A DNA stretch of 64,000 nucleotides from positions 1-64,000 of the forward strand of contig NZ_PDNU01000006.1 of the NCBI RefSeq assembly GCF_002631185.1, read 5' to 3'. Below the pieces are notes generated by a model. It was not told the DNA's origin. It searched no databases and saw nothing but the letters and a program-made list of their open reading frames with translations. The stretch is from Teichococcus rhizosphaerae. GTDB lineage: Bacteria; Pseudomonadota; Alphaproteobacteria; Acetobacterales; Acetobacteraceae. Positions within the stretch are counted from its first letter, which is position 1. The number at the start of each line of letters is the position of its first letter. The position numbers were made by a program, and so were the translations under genes. Shown piece after piece: positions 51,445-61,188 of this stretch.

Positions 51445-52734
51445 ATGACCTTCCTGGCCCTGCTCGCGGCGCTGTTCGTCGTGCTCTATCTCGGCGTGCC
51501 GATGTTCGTGGCGCTGTTCCTGCTGCCGCTTGGCGTGCTGATCTGGGTGGAGGGCGGCGTGCCGGCGCTGGGCGAGCTGGTGATCGGCCAGCTCGACGGC
51601 TACCTGCTGGTGGCCATCCCGCTCTTCATGCTGATGGCGCATGTCATGGTGCGCGGGCGGGTGGTGGACGACCTCTACGCCGCCGCCTTCCGCCTGCTGC
51701 GCGGCGTGCGCGGGGGCGTGGGCATCGCCACCGTCGCCGCCAGCACCGTCTTCGCCGCCATTTCCGGCTCCTCCGTCGCCACCGCGCTCACCGTGGGCAA
51801 GATCGCCATCCCGCAGATGCTGCGCTACGGCATGAGCCGGCGCGGCGCCTTCGGCGTGGTGGCGGGCGGCGGCACGCTCGGCATCCTGATCCCGCCCTCG
51901 GCGCCCATGGTGCTCTATGCCTATGTCACCGAGACCAGCGTCGGCGCGCTGTTCCTGGCGGGCGTCATCCCCGGCCTGATGATGGCGGCGATGTTCGCCC
52001 TCTACTGCTTCCTCACCGAGAAGCGCGCCGTGGCGCCGGAGGATGCCGAGATCGACGCCGCGGCGCCGGAGCAGTTCTCCCTCGCCCGCGCCGGATGGAG
52101 CCTGTCGCTGCCGGTCTTCGTGCTGGGCGGCATCTACATGGGCATCTTTACCGCCACGGAGGCCGCCGGCACCGGCTCGCTCTACGCCATCCTGATCGCG
52201 GCCCTGGTCTACCGCAGCCTCACCTGGCGCGACATGCTGGACGGCGTGCAGGAAGCGACCCGCACCAGCGCCATGCTGCTGATGATCATCGCAGGCGCCG
52301 CCATCTACGGCTACATGCTGACCAAGCTGCGCGTGCCGCAGGAGCTGACCGCGCTGGTGCTGGAGTGGGGCCTGTCGCGCACCGGCTTCCTGGTCGCCAT
52401 GATGGTGCTGCTGTTCATCCTCGGCCTGGTGCTGGAAAGCTTCTCCATCATCCTGCTGACCATGCCGGCGGTGCTGCCCCTGCTGGCGCAGCTCGGCATC
52501 GACAAGGTGTGGTACGGCATCCTGCTGACGCTGAGTCTGGAGATGGCGCTGATCTCGCCGCCCGTGGCGATGAACCTCGTGGTCATCAAGGCCATCACCG
52601 GGGCGCCGCTGGCCGAGGTGAACCGCTCCATCATCCCCTACATGCTGATGCTGGCCTTCGGCACGGGGCTGATCGTCGCCTTTCCCGACATCGCCCTCTG
52701 GCTGCCGCGCGTGGCCGGCTACGGGGCGAACTAG
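51445..52734 (+). CDS. dctM: TRAP transporter large permease (DctM family)
   Basis: The 429-residue protein has about 12 membrane helices and the DctM motifs GELVIGQLDGYLLVAIPLFML, GSSVATALTVGKIAIPQM, GGGTLGILIPPSAPMVLYA and PPVAMNLVVIKAITGAPL. It carries the sodium-coupled transport path and completes the dctPQM operon. Its 3' side ends in a block of four repeats. Confidence 0.94.
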   Translation: MTFLALLAALFVVLYLGVPMFVALFLLPLGVLIWVEGGVPALGELVIGQLDGYLLVAIPLFMLMAHVMVRGRVVDDLYAAAFRLLRGVRGGVGIATVAASTVFAAISGSSVATALTVGKIAIPQMLRYGMSRRGAFGVVAGGGTLGILIPPSAPMVLYAYVTETSVGALFLAGVIPGLMMAAMFALYCFLTEKRAVAPEDAEIDAAAPEQFSLARAGWSLSLPVFVLGGIYMGIFTATEAAGTGSLYAILIAALVYRSLTWRDMLDGVQEATRTSAMLLMIIAGAAIYGYMLTKLRVPQELTALVLEWGLSRTGFLVAMMVLLFILGLVLESFSIILLTMPAVLPLLAQLGIDKVWYGILLTLSLEMALISPPVAMNLVVIKAITGAPLAEVNRSIIPYMLMLAFGTGLIVAFPDIALWLPRVAGYGAN

Positions 52735-52770
52735 AACAGGGTTTTGCCCTGTTCCAGTTTGCTGTTTTGG

Positions 52771-53205
52771 TGCCCTCAGGCGCCGGGCGCCGCCTCCGGC
52801 GGCTGGGCTTCCGCCGCATGGGCGGCGGGCCGCGGTCGCGGCCTCGGCCCGGCAAGGCCGGGCCGCATGGTTTTCGGCTGCCCTCAGGCGCCGGGCGCCG
52901 CCTCCGGCGGCTTGGCTTCCGCCGCATGGGCGGCGGGCCGCCTTCGCGGCCTCGGCCCGGCAAAGGCCGGGCCGCATGGTTTTCGGCTGCCCTCAGGCGC
53001 CGGGCGCCGCCTCCGGCGGCTGGGCTTCCGCCGCATGGGCGGCGGGCCGCAGTCGCGGCCTCGGCCCGGCAAGGCCGGGCCGCATGGTTCTCGGCTGCCC
53101 TCAGGCGCCGGGCGCCGCCTCCGGCGGCTTGGCTTCCGCCGCATGGGCGGCGCGCCGCGGTCGCGGCGTCGGCCCGGCAAAGGCCGGGCCGCCTTGCTGC
53201 GCTGG
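52771..53205. repeat. Four 108-bp direct repeats between dctM and hemA
   Basis: Copies begin with TGCCCTCAGG at 52771, 52879, 52988 and 53096 (periods 108, 109 and 108). The same ten bases reappear at 53206, where they form the 3' end of hemA. Each unit is rich in short palindromes such as GGCGCCGGGCGCC and GGCCCGGCAAGGCCGGGCC and so could fold tightly as RNA or single-stranded DNA. They lie between two converging genes. Any reading frames across them are Arg/Pro-rich and not credible genes. Confidence 0.9.
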
Positions 53206-53210
53206 TGCCC

Positions 53211-54425
53211 TCAGGCCGCCTTGGGCATCCGCAGCACCTCTCCCAGCGCCCGCACCAGCCCCGCGATCATCGCGTCGTCGTGGAAGGGCGTGGCGCAAAG
53301 GCGCAGGCGCTCCGTGCCGCGCGGCACGGTCGGGTAGTTGATCGGCGTGACGTAGATGGAGAACTCCTCCAGCATCCGGCGCGCCACGGCGCGGCAGGCA
53401 TCGGCGCCCGGCACGGGGACGGGCACGATGTGGCTGTGGCTGTCGAGGCGCGGCAGGCCGGCGGCATCCAGCGCCGCCTTCAGCGCCGCGGCGCGCTCCG
53501 CCAGCCGCGCGCGCAGCGGCGCATCGGCGCGGATGTGGCGGATGCTGGCCAGCGCGGCCGCCACGGTGGGGGGCGGCAGGGCGGTGGTGAAGATCAGCCC
53601 CCCCGCCACCGAGCGCACATAGTCCACCAGCTCCGCCTCGCCGGCGATGTAGCCGCCGAACACGCCGACGCCCTTGGCCAGCGTGCCCTCGATCACGTCG
53701 ATCCGCGCCGCGGCCCCGTCACGCTCGGCGATGCCCGCCCCTTCCGCGCCATAGAGGCCGACCGCGTGCACCTCGTCCAGATAGGTGAGCGCGCCGTATT
53801 TCTCCGCGAGGTCGCAGAGGGCGTGCAGCGGCGCGATGTCGCCCTCCATGGAATAGACGCTCTCGAAGGCGATGACCTTCGGCGCCGCCGGGTCGGCGGC
53901 GCGCAGCAGGCTTTCCAGGTGGTCCAGGTCGTTGTGCCGCCAGATGTGGCGCCTGGCCGGGCTGCGGCGCATGCCGTCGATCATCGAGGCATGGTTCATC
54001 GCGTCCGAGAACACCTCCATGCCCGGCAGCGCGGCCAGCAGGGCGGACAGCGCGGCCTGGTTGGCGAGATACCCGCTGCCGAACAGCAGCGCCGCCGGCT
54101 TGCCGTGCCAGCCGGCCAGCTCCGCCTCCAGGGCCGCGTGCAGCGGCGAGGTGCCGGAGATGTTGCGCGTGCCGCCCGCGCCCGCGCCATGCGCCGCCAC
54201 CGCCTCGGCCGCCGCCCGCTGCACCGCCGGGTGCGTGCCCATGCCGAGATAGTCGTTGGCCGACCAGACGGTGATCTCGCGCGCGCCGCCCGGGCCGTGC
54301 CAGCGATAGGTCGGGAAGCGGCCGGCGATCTTCTCCAGCCGCGTGAAGTCGCGGTAGCGGCCCTCGCTGCGCAGGGCGCCGAGGTGCCGCGAACAATGGT
54401 CGAGCAGGGTCTGACGCGTATTCAT
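53211..54425 (-). CDS. hemA: 5-Aminolevulinate synthase
   Basis: HemA condenses glycine and succinyl-CoA to 5-aminolevulinate, the start of haem synthesis in alphaproteobacteria. The 404-residue PLP enzyme has [51 protein letters not shown] and the Schiff-base Lys 251 in [14 protein letters not shown]. Most family members read LAKAFGVMGGY, so the residues after Lys are slightly unusual. Length is normal. Its 3' end provides the seed of the neighbouring 108-bp repeats. Confidence 0.95.
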   Translation of the reverse strand: MNTRQTLLDHCSRHLGALRSEGRYRDFTRLEKIAGRFPTYRWHGPGGAREITVWSANDYLGMGTHPAVQRAAAEAVAAHGAGAGGTRNISGTSPLHAALEAELAGWHGKPAALLFGSGYLANQAALSALLAALPGMEVFSDAMNHASMIDGMRRSPARRHIWRHNDLDHLESLLRAADPAAPKVIAFESVYSMEGDIAPLHALCDLAEKYGALTYLDEVHAVGLYGAEGAGIAERDGAAARIDVIEGTLAKGVGVFGGYIAGEAELVDYVRSVAGGLIFTTALPPPTVAAALASIRHIRADAPLRARLAERAAALKAALDAAGLPRLDSHSHIVPVPVPGADACRAVARRMLEEFSIYVTPINYPTVPRGTERLRLCATPFHDDAMIAGLVRALGEVLRMPKAA

Positions 54426-54478
54426 GGGCGGCCTCTATAAACCCTGCGTCATCTCCTTGCAGCGGCGATGGTGGCGGA

Positions 54479-55363
54479 TCAGCCCTGCCCAAACGCCGTG
54501 CCCGGCTCCTCCGCGAGAATGGCGCGCAGCCCGGCGCGGTAGTCCGGATGGCGCCAGCGCAGGCCCAGCGCCGCCCGCGTGGCGCGGCTGTCCACCCGCC
54601 GGTTCTCCGCCCAGAAGGAGCGCGCCATGGGCGACATCCCCGCCCACGCCTCCTCGAACGGCACCAGCGGCGGCGGCGCAACCCCCAGCAGCCGCGCCGC
54701 CTCCGCCGTTACGGCGGCGCCGGCGGCGGGCTCGTCATCGGCCAGGTGCAGCACGCGCGGGGCTTCCACGTCCCACCCCCCCTGGCCGGCGGCGGCCAGC
54801 ACGGCGGCGGCGATGTCGTCGCGGTGGATGCGGGAGAACAGGTGGCCGGGCCGGTCCACCCGGCGGGCGCGGCCGGCGCGCAGCTCGTCCAGCGCGCTGC
54901 GGCCGGGGCCGTAGATGCCGGCGGTGCGGAAGATGTCGAGCGCCACGCCGCGCCCGGCGAGCGCCGCCCACCACGCTTCCTCGGCCGCCAGGCGGCGGCG
55001 GGAGCGTTCCTGCGCCGGGGCAGGCGGCGTCGCCTCGTCCACCCAGCCGCCCTGCCGGTCGCCATAGACGCCGGTGGTGGAAAGGTAGCCCACCCAGCGC
55101 AGCGCCGTGGCGCGGGCCAGCGCCCCGGCATGGGCCTCCAGCACCGGGTCGCCCCCCTCCCCGGGCGGGACGGTGACGACGAGATGGGTGGCGGCGGCGA
55201 TCGCCGCGCCCGCCTCCGCGAAGGGGAGCACGGCCAGGCCGGGCGGCGCCTCATCACCGGGGCGCGGCGCGCGGCGGGTGCCGGCCACCGCCCATCCCGC
55301 CGCCCGCGCCGCCGCCGCCACGGCCAACCCGGCATATCCCAGCCCCAGCACGAGCATCGCCAT
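54479..55363 (-). CDS. NAD(P)-dependent epimerase/dehydratase-like SDR
   Basis: The 294-residue protein starts with a Rossmann motif LVLGLGYAGLAVAAAARAAG and has YLSTTGVYGD and FRTAGIYGPGRS plus an IHRDDIAAAVLAA stretch, as in the atypical SDR group often called NAD-dependent epimerases (YeeZ-like). The classical YxxxK is not clear. The substrate is unknown. I start at ATG 55363 because AGGAG is six bases upstream. ATG codons at 55369 and 55357 are also possible. It is divergent from a TPR protein gene. Confidence 0.82.
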   Translation of the reverse strand: MAMLVLGLGYAGLAVAAAARAAGWAVAGTRRAPRPGDEAPPGLAVLPFAEAGAAIAAATHLVVTVPPGEGGDPVLEAHAGALARATALRWVGYLSTTGVYGDRQGGWVDEATPPAPAQERSRRRLAAEEAWWAALAGRGVALDIFRTAGIYGPGRSALDELRAGRARRVDRPGHLFSRIHRDDIAAAVLAAAGQGGWDVEAPRVLHLADDEPAAGAAVTAEAARLLGVAPPPLVPFEEAWAGMSPMARSFWAENRRVDSRATRAALGLRWRHPDYRAGLRAILAEEPGTAFGQG

Positions 55364-55430
55364 CAACATCTCCTGCGCCTTGCCGCCCCCCATGTGGCGC
55401 CCGGGCCGCCCCCCGGCTAGAGTGGGCCGG

Positions 55431-56330
55431 ATGCGAGCCCCCCTCCGCCACGCCGTGCTGGGCATCCTCGCCGCCGCCCTGCTGGCGGGGCTGGCCGGGG
55501 GCGCCTTGCTGCTGCACGCCCCCGCCTCGCCCGAGGCGGCGGAGGCGCCGGGCCCCGCCGGCGCCTCGCCAGAGGCAGCCCCGGCTTCGCCCCCGGAGGC
55601 GGCCCTGCCGCTGCCGCCGGAGCCGCCGCGCCTGGCGGAAGGGCCGGAATACGAGGCCTGCCTCGCCCTGCTGCGCATCGACCCGGAAGGCGCCGCGCAG
55701 CGCGCCATGCAATGGGAGGAGCGCGGCGGCGGCGATGGCGCCCGCCACTGCCTGGCGCTCGCCCTGCTGGCCCTGGGCGAGCCGGACCGCGCCGCAGCCC
55801 GGCTGGAGCGGCTGGCGGGCGGCCTCGCGGGCGGCGGGCCGGGCGGCAACGCGGCGCGGGCCTCGGTCTATGCCCAGGCCTCGCAGGCCTGGATGATGGC
55901 GGGCGACCCCGGCCGCGCCTATGGCGCCGCCACCCTGGCGCTGGTGCTGATGCCGGACGACCCCGCCCTGCTGGTGGACCGGGCGCTGGCCGCCGGCGCC
56001 CAGGGCCGCTACGCCGAGGCGCTGGAGGACCTCAACCGCGCGCTTTCCCTCGATCGCGGCCGCGCGGATGCGCTGGTGTTCCGCGCCGCCGCGCTGCGCC
56101 ACCTGGACCGCCCGGAAGCGGCGATGCAGGACATCGAGGCGGCGCTGCGGCTGAACCCCGAGAGCCCGGAGGCGCTGCTGGAGCGCGGCATCCTGCGCCA
56201 GCTCAAGGGCGATGCGGGCGGCGCCCGCGGCGACTGGCAGCGCATCATCGCCCTCGCCCCCGACAGCGCGGCGGCCGACCTCGCGCGGCAGAACCTGGCG
56301 CTGAACGAGGCCGGCCCGCGGCGGCGCTGA
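55431..56330 (+). CDS. Tetratricopeptide-repeat protein with membrane anchor
   Basis: The 299-residue protein has an N-terminal hydrophobic segment (about residues 9-28), an Ala/Pro/Glu-rich linker, and a domain of at least three TPR-like units (about residues 140-290), such as AEALEDLNRALSLDRGRADAL and AAMQDIEAALRLNPESPEALL. It probably faces the periplasm and binds protein partners. The function is unknown. Confidence 0.82.
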   Translation: MRAPLRHAVLGILAAALLAGLAGGALLLHAPASPEAAEAPGPAGASPEAAPASPPEAALPLPPEPPRLAEGPEYEACLALLRIDPEGAAQRAMQWEERGGGDGARHCLALALLALGEPDRAAARLERLAGGLAGGGPGGNAARASVYAQASQAWMMAGDPGRAYGAATLALVLMPDDPALLVDRALAAGAQGRYAEALEDLNRALSLDRGRADALVFRAAALRHLDRPEAAMQDIEAALRLNPESPEALLERGILRQLKGDAGGARGDWQRIIALAPDSAAADLARQNLALNEAGPRRR

Positions 56331-56388
56331 GCCGCCTTACCTCCTTACTTCCCCGCTTTCTTACTTCCCCGCCTTCTGGCCGGCGCCC

Positions 56389-57240
56389 CTAGCCATGGCT
56401 CCGGTGCGCGCGCTGGCTCATCACGCAGCCCAGCACCACGATGGCGGCGCCCGCCAGCGTCATCGGCGCCGGCAGCACGCCCCAGACGGCGAAGTCGGCC
56501 AGCACCGCCCAGAGCAGCGCCGAGAACTCCAGCGGCGCGAGTTGCGCCGCGCTGGCGTTGCGGAAGGCCAGCGCCAGGCAGATGGTGCCGCCCCCCGCCA
56601 GCACGCCGTTCAGCGACAGGAACAGCCAGTCCGTCCCCAGGGGCGGCACCCAGTGGGCCACGGCGAAGGGCGCCAGCACCAGCGCCCCCGGCAGCGAGGA
56701 CCACAGGATCAGCCGCGCCACCCCCGCCTCGTGCCGCAGGCGCCGGTTGATGGTCATCACCAGCGCGTAGCTGAAGGTGGCCATGAACGCGTAGCCATAG
56801 GCCAGCAGGCTGCCCCCCGCGCGCAGCCCCGGCAGCATGGCCAACAGCACGCCGCCGAAGCCCACCCCGCACCACAGCCACACCGCGCGCGGCAGCCGCT
56901 CGCCCAGCACCAGCGTGGCCAGGCCCAGCGTCATGAAGGGGGCGGTGAAATAGACGAGGTATCCCTCGGCCAGCGGGATCTCGCGCAGCGCCAGGAAGAA
57001 GCCCAGCGCCGAGCCCATCATGCCGGCGGCGCGCAGCAGGTGCAGCGCCGGATGCGCCGTGCCGAGCGTGCCCCCCGCTCCCGGCCGCAGCGCGCGCAGC
57101 GCCAGCAGCAGGCCGAGCAGCACCAGGTGGCGCAGCAGCACCACCTGCTCCACCGGATAGCTCCCCGACAGCAGCTTGCTGTTGGTGTCCAGCAGGGCGA
57201 ACAGGCCGAGCGCGGCCAGCATCAGCACGGAACCGCGCAT
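56389..57240 (-). CDS. DMT-superfamily (EamA) transporter
   Basis: The 283-residue protein has ten hydrophobic helices in two EamA repeats, with SVLMLAALGLFALLDTNSKLLSG at the start and APLEFSALLWAVLADFAVWGVLP in the second. The LVYFTAPFMTLGLATLVLGE stretch at the end of repeat 1 is characteristic. Such proteins export metabolites or amino acids, and the substrate is unknown. It is divergent from pyrD. Confidence 0.86.
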   Translation of the reverse strand: MRGSVLMLAALGLFALLDTNSKLLSGSYPVEQVVLLRHLVLLGLLLALRALRPGAGGTLGTAHPALHLLRAAGMMGSALGFFLALREIPLAEGYLVYFTAPFMTLGLATLVLGERLPRAVWLWCGVGFGGVLLAMLPGLRAGGSLLAYGYAFMATFSYALVMTINRRLRHEAGVARLILWSSLPGALVLAPFAVAHWVPPLGTDWLFLSLNGVLAGGGTICLALAFRNASAAQLAPLEFSALLWAVLADFAVWGVLPAPMTLAGAAIVVLGCVMSQRAHRSHG

Positions 57241-57355
57241 CCCCGTGTCAGGTCCTTCTCGCAGCGGCGGGTGGGGCGGCTTCTCGGGCCGCGGCGGGGC
57301 GGCGTCAATCTCCGCCCTTCCCTTGTGCGGCGCGGCAAGGCACAAGCGGCCGGCC

Positions 57356-58417
57356 ATGACCCCTGCCCTCGCCTCCGCCCTGATGCCGCTGATGCGCGGC
57401 GTGGACCCCGAACGCGCGCACCGCCTGGCGCTGAAGGCGCTGGCCCTCGGCCTCGCCGGGCGCGACGCCACGCCGGACGACCCCGTCCTCGCCACCCATG
57501 CCCTGGGGCTGGCGTTCCGCAACCCGCTCGGGCTGGCGGCGGGCTTCGACAAGGACGCGGTGGCGGTGGCGGCGCTGATGCGCCTGGGCTTCGGCTTCGT
57601 CGAGCCCGGCACCACCACGCCGCGCCCGCAGGCGGGCAACCCGCGGCCGCGGCTGTTTCGCCTGCCGGAGGACGCGGCGGTCATCAACCGCATGGGCATG
57701 AACAACGAGGGGGTGGAGGCCTTCGCCGCGCGGCTGGCCGCGCTGCGGCGCCCGCTGCCCGCCGTGCTCGGCGCCAATATCGGCATCAACAAGGAAGGCG
57801 CGGAGCCGGAGCGGGACTACCCGGCGCTCTACCGCGCCGTGGCGGGGGTGGCGGACTACGTCACCATCAACGTCTCCTCCCCCAACACGCCGGGCCTGCG
57901 CGACCTGCAGGGCGAGGCGCGGCTCGCCGCCATCCTGGAGGCGGTCGCCGCCGCGCGGGCGGAAGCGCCGCGCCAGCCCCCCGTGCTGGTCAAGATCGCC
58001 CCCGACCTGGCCGATGCGGCGGTGCCCGCCCTGGTCGGGACCTGCGTGGCGGCGGGCGTCGCCGGGCTGATCGTTTCCAACACCACCATCGCCCGCCCCG
58101 CCAGCCTGCGCGGCGCGCACCGGGGCGAGACGGGCGGGCTGTCCGGCCAGCCGCTGTTCGAGCCCTCCACGGCGCTGCTGCGGCGGGTCCACCGCCTGGC
58201 CGCCGGGCGGCTGACGCTGATCGGCTGCGGCGGCGTCTCCAATGGCGCGCAGGCCTATGCCAAGATCCGCGCCGGCGCCTCGCTGGTGCAGCTCTACGCC
58301 GCCTTCGCCTATGCCGGCCCCGCCCTGGTGCCGCAGATCAAGCGGGAGCTGGCCGCGCTGCTGCGGCGCGACGGCTTCGCCCATGTCCATGACGCGGTGG
58401 GAGCCGACAACGCATGA
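57356..58417 (+). CDS. pyrD: Dihydroorotate dehydrogenase (quinone, class 2)
   Basis: PyrD oxidises dihydroorotate to orotate at the inner membrane. The 353-residue protein has the N-terminal membrane-associating helices of class 2 enzymes (LMPLMRGVDPERAHRLAL), FRNPLGLAAGFDKDA, the catalytic Ser in NVSSPNTPGLRDLQ and FMN-binding IGCGGVSNGAQAY. ATG 57356 fits the family start. The stop overlaps the next gene's ATG (ATGA). Confidence 0.94.
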   Translation: MTPALASALMPLMRGVDPERAHRLALKALALGLAGRDATPDDPVLATHALGLAFRNPLGLAAGFDKDAVAVAALMRLGFGFVEPGTTTPRPQAGNPRPRLFRLPEDAAVINRMGMNNEGVEAFAARLAALRRPLPAVLGANIGINKEGAEPERDYPALYRAVAGVADYVTINVSSPNTPGLRDLQGEARLAAILEAVAAARAEAPRQPPVLVKIAPDLADAAVPALVGTCVAAGVAGLIVSNTTIARPASLRGAHRGETGGLSGQPLFEPSTALLRRVHRLAAGRLTLIGCGGVSNGAQAYAKIRAGASLVQLYAAFAYAGPALVPQIKRELAALLRRDGFAHVHDAVGADNA

Positions 58418-59271
58418 AGATCCTCGAAAGCGCCGCCCCCCTGGCCGAGCGGTATGACGGCTTCGTCCTCGACATCTGGGGCGTGCTGCACGATGGCGAG
58501 AAGCCCTATCCCGGCGTGCCCGAGGCGCTGCGCGAACTGCGCGCGCGGGGCAAGCGCGTCGTGCTGCTGTCCAACGCGCCGCGCCGCGCCTGGACGGTGG
58601 GCGAGGCGCTGGCCGGCATGGGCCTCGGGCCCGAGCTGTTCGACGGCATCGTCACCTCGGGCGAGGTGGCCTGGACGCTGCTGCGCGACCGCACCCACCC
58701 CTTCTTCGCGCCCCTCGGCCGCCGCGCCTTCCACATCGGGCCGGAACGCGACCTTTCGGTGATCGAGAGCCTCGACATCGCGGTGACGCGGGACGCGGCG
58801 GCGGCCGACTTCGTGCTCAACACGGGCCCGGATTTCGAGCATGGCCGGGAAAGCGTGGCGCCCTACCTGCCGATGCTGGAGGCGGCGGCGGCGCGGAAGC
58901 TGCCCATGGTCTGCACCAACCCCGACCGCGCGGTGATGGTGGCGGGCCAGCGGCTGATCTGCGCCGGCGCCTTCGCCGACCGCTACACCGGCCTCGGCGG
59001 CGCGGTGATCGAGATCGGCAAGCCGGACCCGATGGTCTACGAGACGGTGCTCGCCACGCTGGGCCTGCCGCCCGGCCGCATCGCCGCCGTGGGCGACACG
59101 CCGCACACCGACCTGGCCGGCGCCGCCGCGGTGGGCATCGACGCCATCTGGGCGCTGACCGGGCTGGCGGGGGACCATTTCGGCCCGGACCCGTCGCCGG
59201 AGGCGCTGGATGCCGAGGCGGCGCGGGAAGGCGTCTCGCCGGTGGCCGCGCTGCGCAGCCTGCGCTGGTGA
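58414..59271 (+). CDS. TIGR01459-family HAD phosphatase
   Basis: The 285-residue protein is a class IIA HAD hydrolase. The nucleophile motif is DIWGVLHDG (about residues 20-28), motif II is VLLSNAPR, and the late motifs are IGKPDPMVYE and AVGDTPHTDLAGAAAVG. It is related to NagD-type nucleotide/sugar phosphatases, and the natural substrate is unknown. It overlaps pyrD by four bases and is probably co-transcribed with it. Confidence 0.88.
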   Translation: MKILESAAPLAERYDGFVLDIWGVLHDGEKPYPGVPEALRELRARGKRVVLLSNAPRRAWTVGEALAGMGLGPELFDGIVTSGEVAWTLLRDRTHPFFAPLGRRAFHIGPERDLSVIESLDIAVTRDAAAADFVLNTGPDFEHGRESVAPYLPMLEAAAARKLPMVCTNPDRAVMVAGQRLICAGAFADRYTGLGGAVIEIGKPDPMVYETVLATLGLPPGRIAAVGDTPHTDLAGAAAVGIDAIWALTGLAGDHFGPDPSPEALDAEAAREGVSPVAALRSLRW

Positions 59272-59411
59272 GGCGGCGGGCGGGGGAGGCGTTTCCCCGC
59301 CCGTCCCGCCCGCCCCGCCCCGGGGCTGCCCCGCGCGGGGCGCATGGAAAAGCCGGCAAAGGTGATCGGGCGCGGGTGGCCCGCCGGGGGCGCAGCCCAT
59401 AGGTTGGCGGC

Positions 59412-60674
59412 ATGAGCCCCCGCGACACCGTCCACGAGAATCCGGCCCACGAAAATCTCGTCCGGGAAAAACCCGAGGGACTCGCCTCCCCGCCGCCGCG
59501 CCGCGTGCCGGCGACATGGCTGCTGACCCTGCTGATGGGCCTCGGCCCCTTCAGCATGCAGATCCTCATCCCCTCCCTGCCGCTGCTGGCCGGGATCTTC
59601 GCCGTGCCCTACGCCACGGCGCAGATGACGCTGACCATCTACCTCATCGGCATCGCGCTGGGCCAGCTCATCTACGGGCCGCTGTCGGACCGCTACGGGC
59701 GGCGGCCGGTGCTGCTGGCGGGGCTGGCCATCTATCTCGCGGGCTCGCTGGCGGCGCTGCTGGCGCCCTCGATCGGCGCCCTCACCCTGGCGCGGGCGGC
59801 GCAGGCGGCGGGCGGCTGCGCCGGCATGGTGCTGACGCGCGCCATCATCCGCGACGTCTTTCCGCGCGACCAGGCGGCCAGCAAGATCGGCTTCGTCATG
59901 ATGGGCATGACGGTGGCGCCGATGCTGGCGCCGTTGCTGGGGGCGGAGCTGACCACCGCCTTCGGCTGGCGCACCACCATGCTGGCCTGCGTGGGCTTCG
60001 GCGTCGCCCTCGGCCTGCTGGCGCTGCGCCTGCCGGAAACGCTGGCGGAGAAGCAGCCGCTCCCCGGGCTGGCCGGCATGCTGCGCGCCTACTGGCAGCT
60101 CGCCCGCATCCGCAGCTTCCGCTGCTACGCCGCCATCACCACCTGCACCACCGGCGTGTTCTTCGCCTTCATGGCCGGCGCGCCGCGCGTGCTGATGGAC
60201 GGCATGGGCTACACGCCGCGCGCCTATGCCATCGCCTTCATGGCCATCTCGGTGGCCTTCGGCGGCGGCTCCTTCCTGGCGGGGCGCTATTCGGCGCGGT
60301 TCGGCCTGGCGCGGATGCTGCGCTGGGGGCTGGTGGTGAGCAGCGCGGGCGCGGTGCTGGCGGTGCTGGGGCAGGCGCTGCTGCCGCTGTCCATCGTCGT
60401 CTTCTTCCTGCCCATGACCATCGTGGCGCTCGGCAACGGCGTGTCCCAGCCCAACGCGGTGGCGGCGGCGGTGAGCGTGAAGCCGCAGCTCGCCGGCACC
60501 GCCTCGGGGCTGGTGGGCGCGCTGCAGATGGGCTTCGGCGCGGTGATGACGCTGCTGGCCAGCGCGGTGGAGCTGGGCTCGGGCATCGGCACCGCGGCCA
60601 CCATGGCCGGCTGCGCGCTGGGCGCCCAGCTCGCCCTGCGCGGCGCGCGAAGGGCGCGGGAAGACCAGGGTTAG
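59412..60674 (+). CDS. Bcr/CflA-type MFS drug exporter
   Basis: The 420-residue protein has 12 membrane helices, with GLGPFSMQILIPSLPLLAGIF in helix 1, the motif LIYGPLSDRYGRRPVLL between helices 2 and 3, and LTRAIIRDVFPRDQAASKIGFVM after helix 4. These match the drug:H+ antiporter-1 Bcr/CflA group. The long hydrophilic N-terminus contains a small HENP/HENL repeat. The substrate range is unknown. Confidence 0.88.
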   Translation: MSPRDTVHENPAHENLVREKPEGLASPPPRRVPATWLLTLLMGLGPFSMQILIPSLPLLAGIFAVPYATAQMTLTIYLIGIALGQLIYGPLSDRYGRRPVLLAGLAIYLAGSLAALLAPSIGALTLARAAQAAGGCAGMVLTRAIIRDVFPRDQAASKIGFVMMGMTVAPMLAPLLGAELTTAFGWRTTMLACVGFGVALGLLALRLPETLAEKQPLPGLAGMLRAYWQLARIRSFRCYAAITTCTTGVFFAFMAGAPRVLMDGMGYTPRAYAIAFMAISVAFGGGSFLAGRYSARFGLARMLRWGLVVSSAGAVLAVLGQALLPLSIVVFFLPMTIVALGNGVSQPNAVAAAVSVKPQLAGTASGLVGALQMGFGAVMTLLASAVELGSGIGTAATMAGCALGAQLALRGARRAREDQG

Positions 60675-60831
60675 GGCTCGGCCAGAGGGGGCCGTCCGGT
60701 TGGCCATCCGGTTGGCCATCTGGGCGGGCCGGGGAAGCGGATGGGGGAAAGGCGGGAGAGTTCACCGCCAGGGCCACGCTCTTACAATTCGCCACATTGA
60801 CCGCTCGCGGCGGGTTTGTCAGGCTCGCGGC

Positions 60832-61188
60832 GTGAATGCCCTTGACCCCCAGATCGCCCGCCAGCTTGCCGAGGATCTCCCCTCGGATGTTTTCATCAAC
60901 GTGCTCCGCACCTTCGAGGACGATCTGTCGCGGCTGGCCGCGCAGATGGTCGCCGCGGCCGAGCGGGGGGACCTGGAGGGCTACCGGCGGGGCGCGCATG
61001 GCCTGGCCGGGGCGGCCGGGGCCATCGGGGCGCGGCGGCTGGAAAGCCTCGCGCGCCAGGCCATGAACCCGCGCGACGCAACCCCGCCCGCGCAGCTGCT
61101 GCCGCAGCTCAGCCTGGCCGCCCAGGAAACGCTGCGGGAGCTGGAGGCGCTGAGCGCCGCCCCACCGCCGCCCGGCCCGGCGCGCTGA
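60832..61188 (+). CDS. Histidine phosphotransfer (Hpt) domain protein
   Basis: The 118-residue all-helical protein has the Hpt core with the phospho-accepting His in RRGAHGLAGAAGAIGARRLE (about residue 61). It could relay phosphate between a hybrid kinase and a response regulator. The hybrid kinase at 35.5 kb is a candidate donor, but that is speculative. GTG 60832 (VNALDPQIARQLAEDLP) is used because the conserved helix starts there. A stand-alone Hpt next to a c-di-GMP protein may reflect a shared signalling role. Confidence 0.8.
   Translation: MNALDPQIARQLAEDLPSDVFINVLRTFEDDLSRLAAQMVAAAERGDLEGYRRGAHGLAGAAGAIGARRLESLARQAMNPRDATPPAQLLPQLSLAAQETLRELEALSAAPPPPGPAR

Noticed and set aside
52771-53210. 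Four long repeats considered as CRISPR or insertion-sequence remnants
   Set aside because: The copies abut each other without spacers, and there is no transposase, terminal inverted repeat pair or target duplication.
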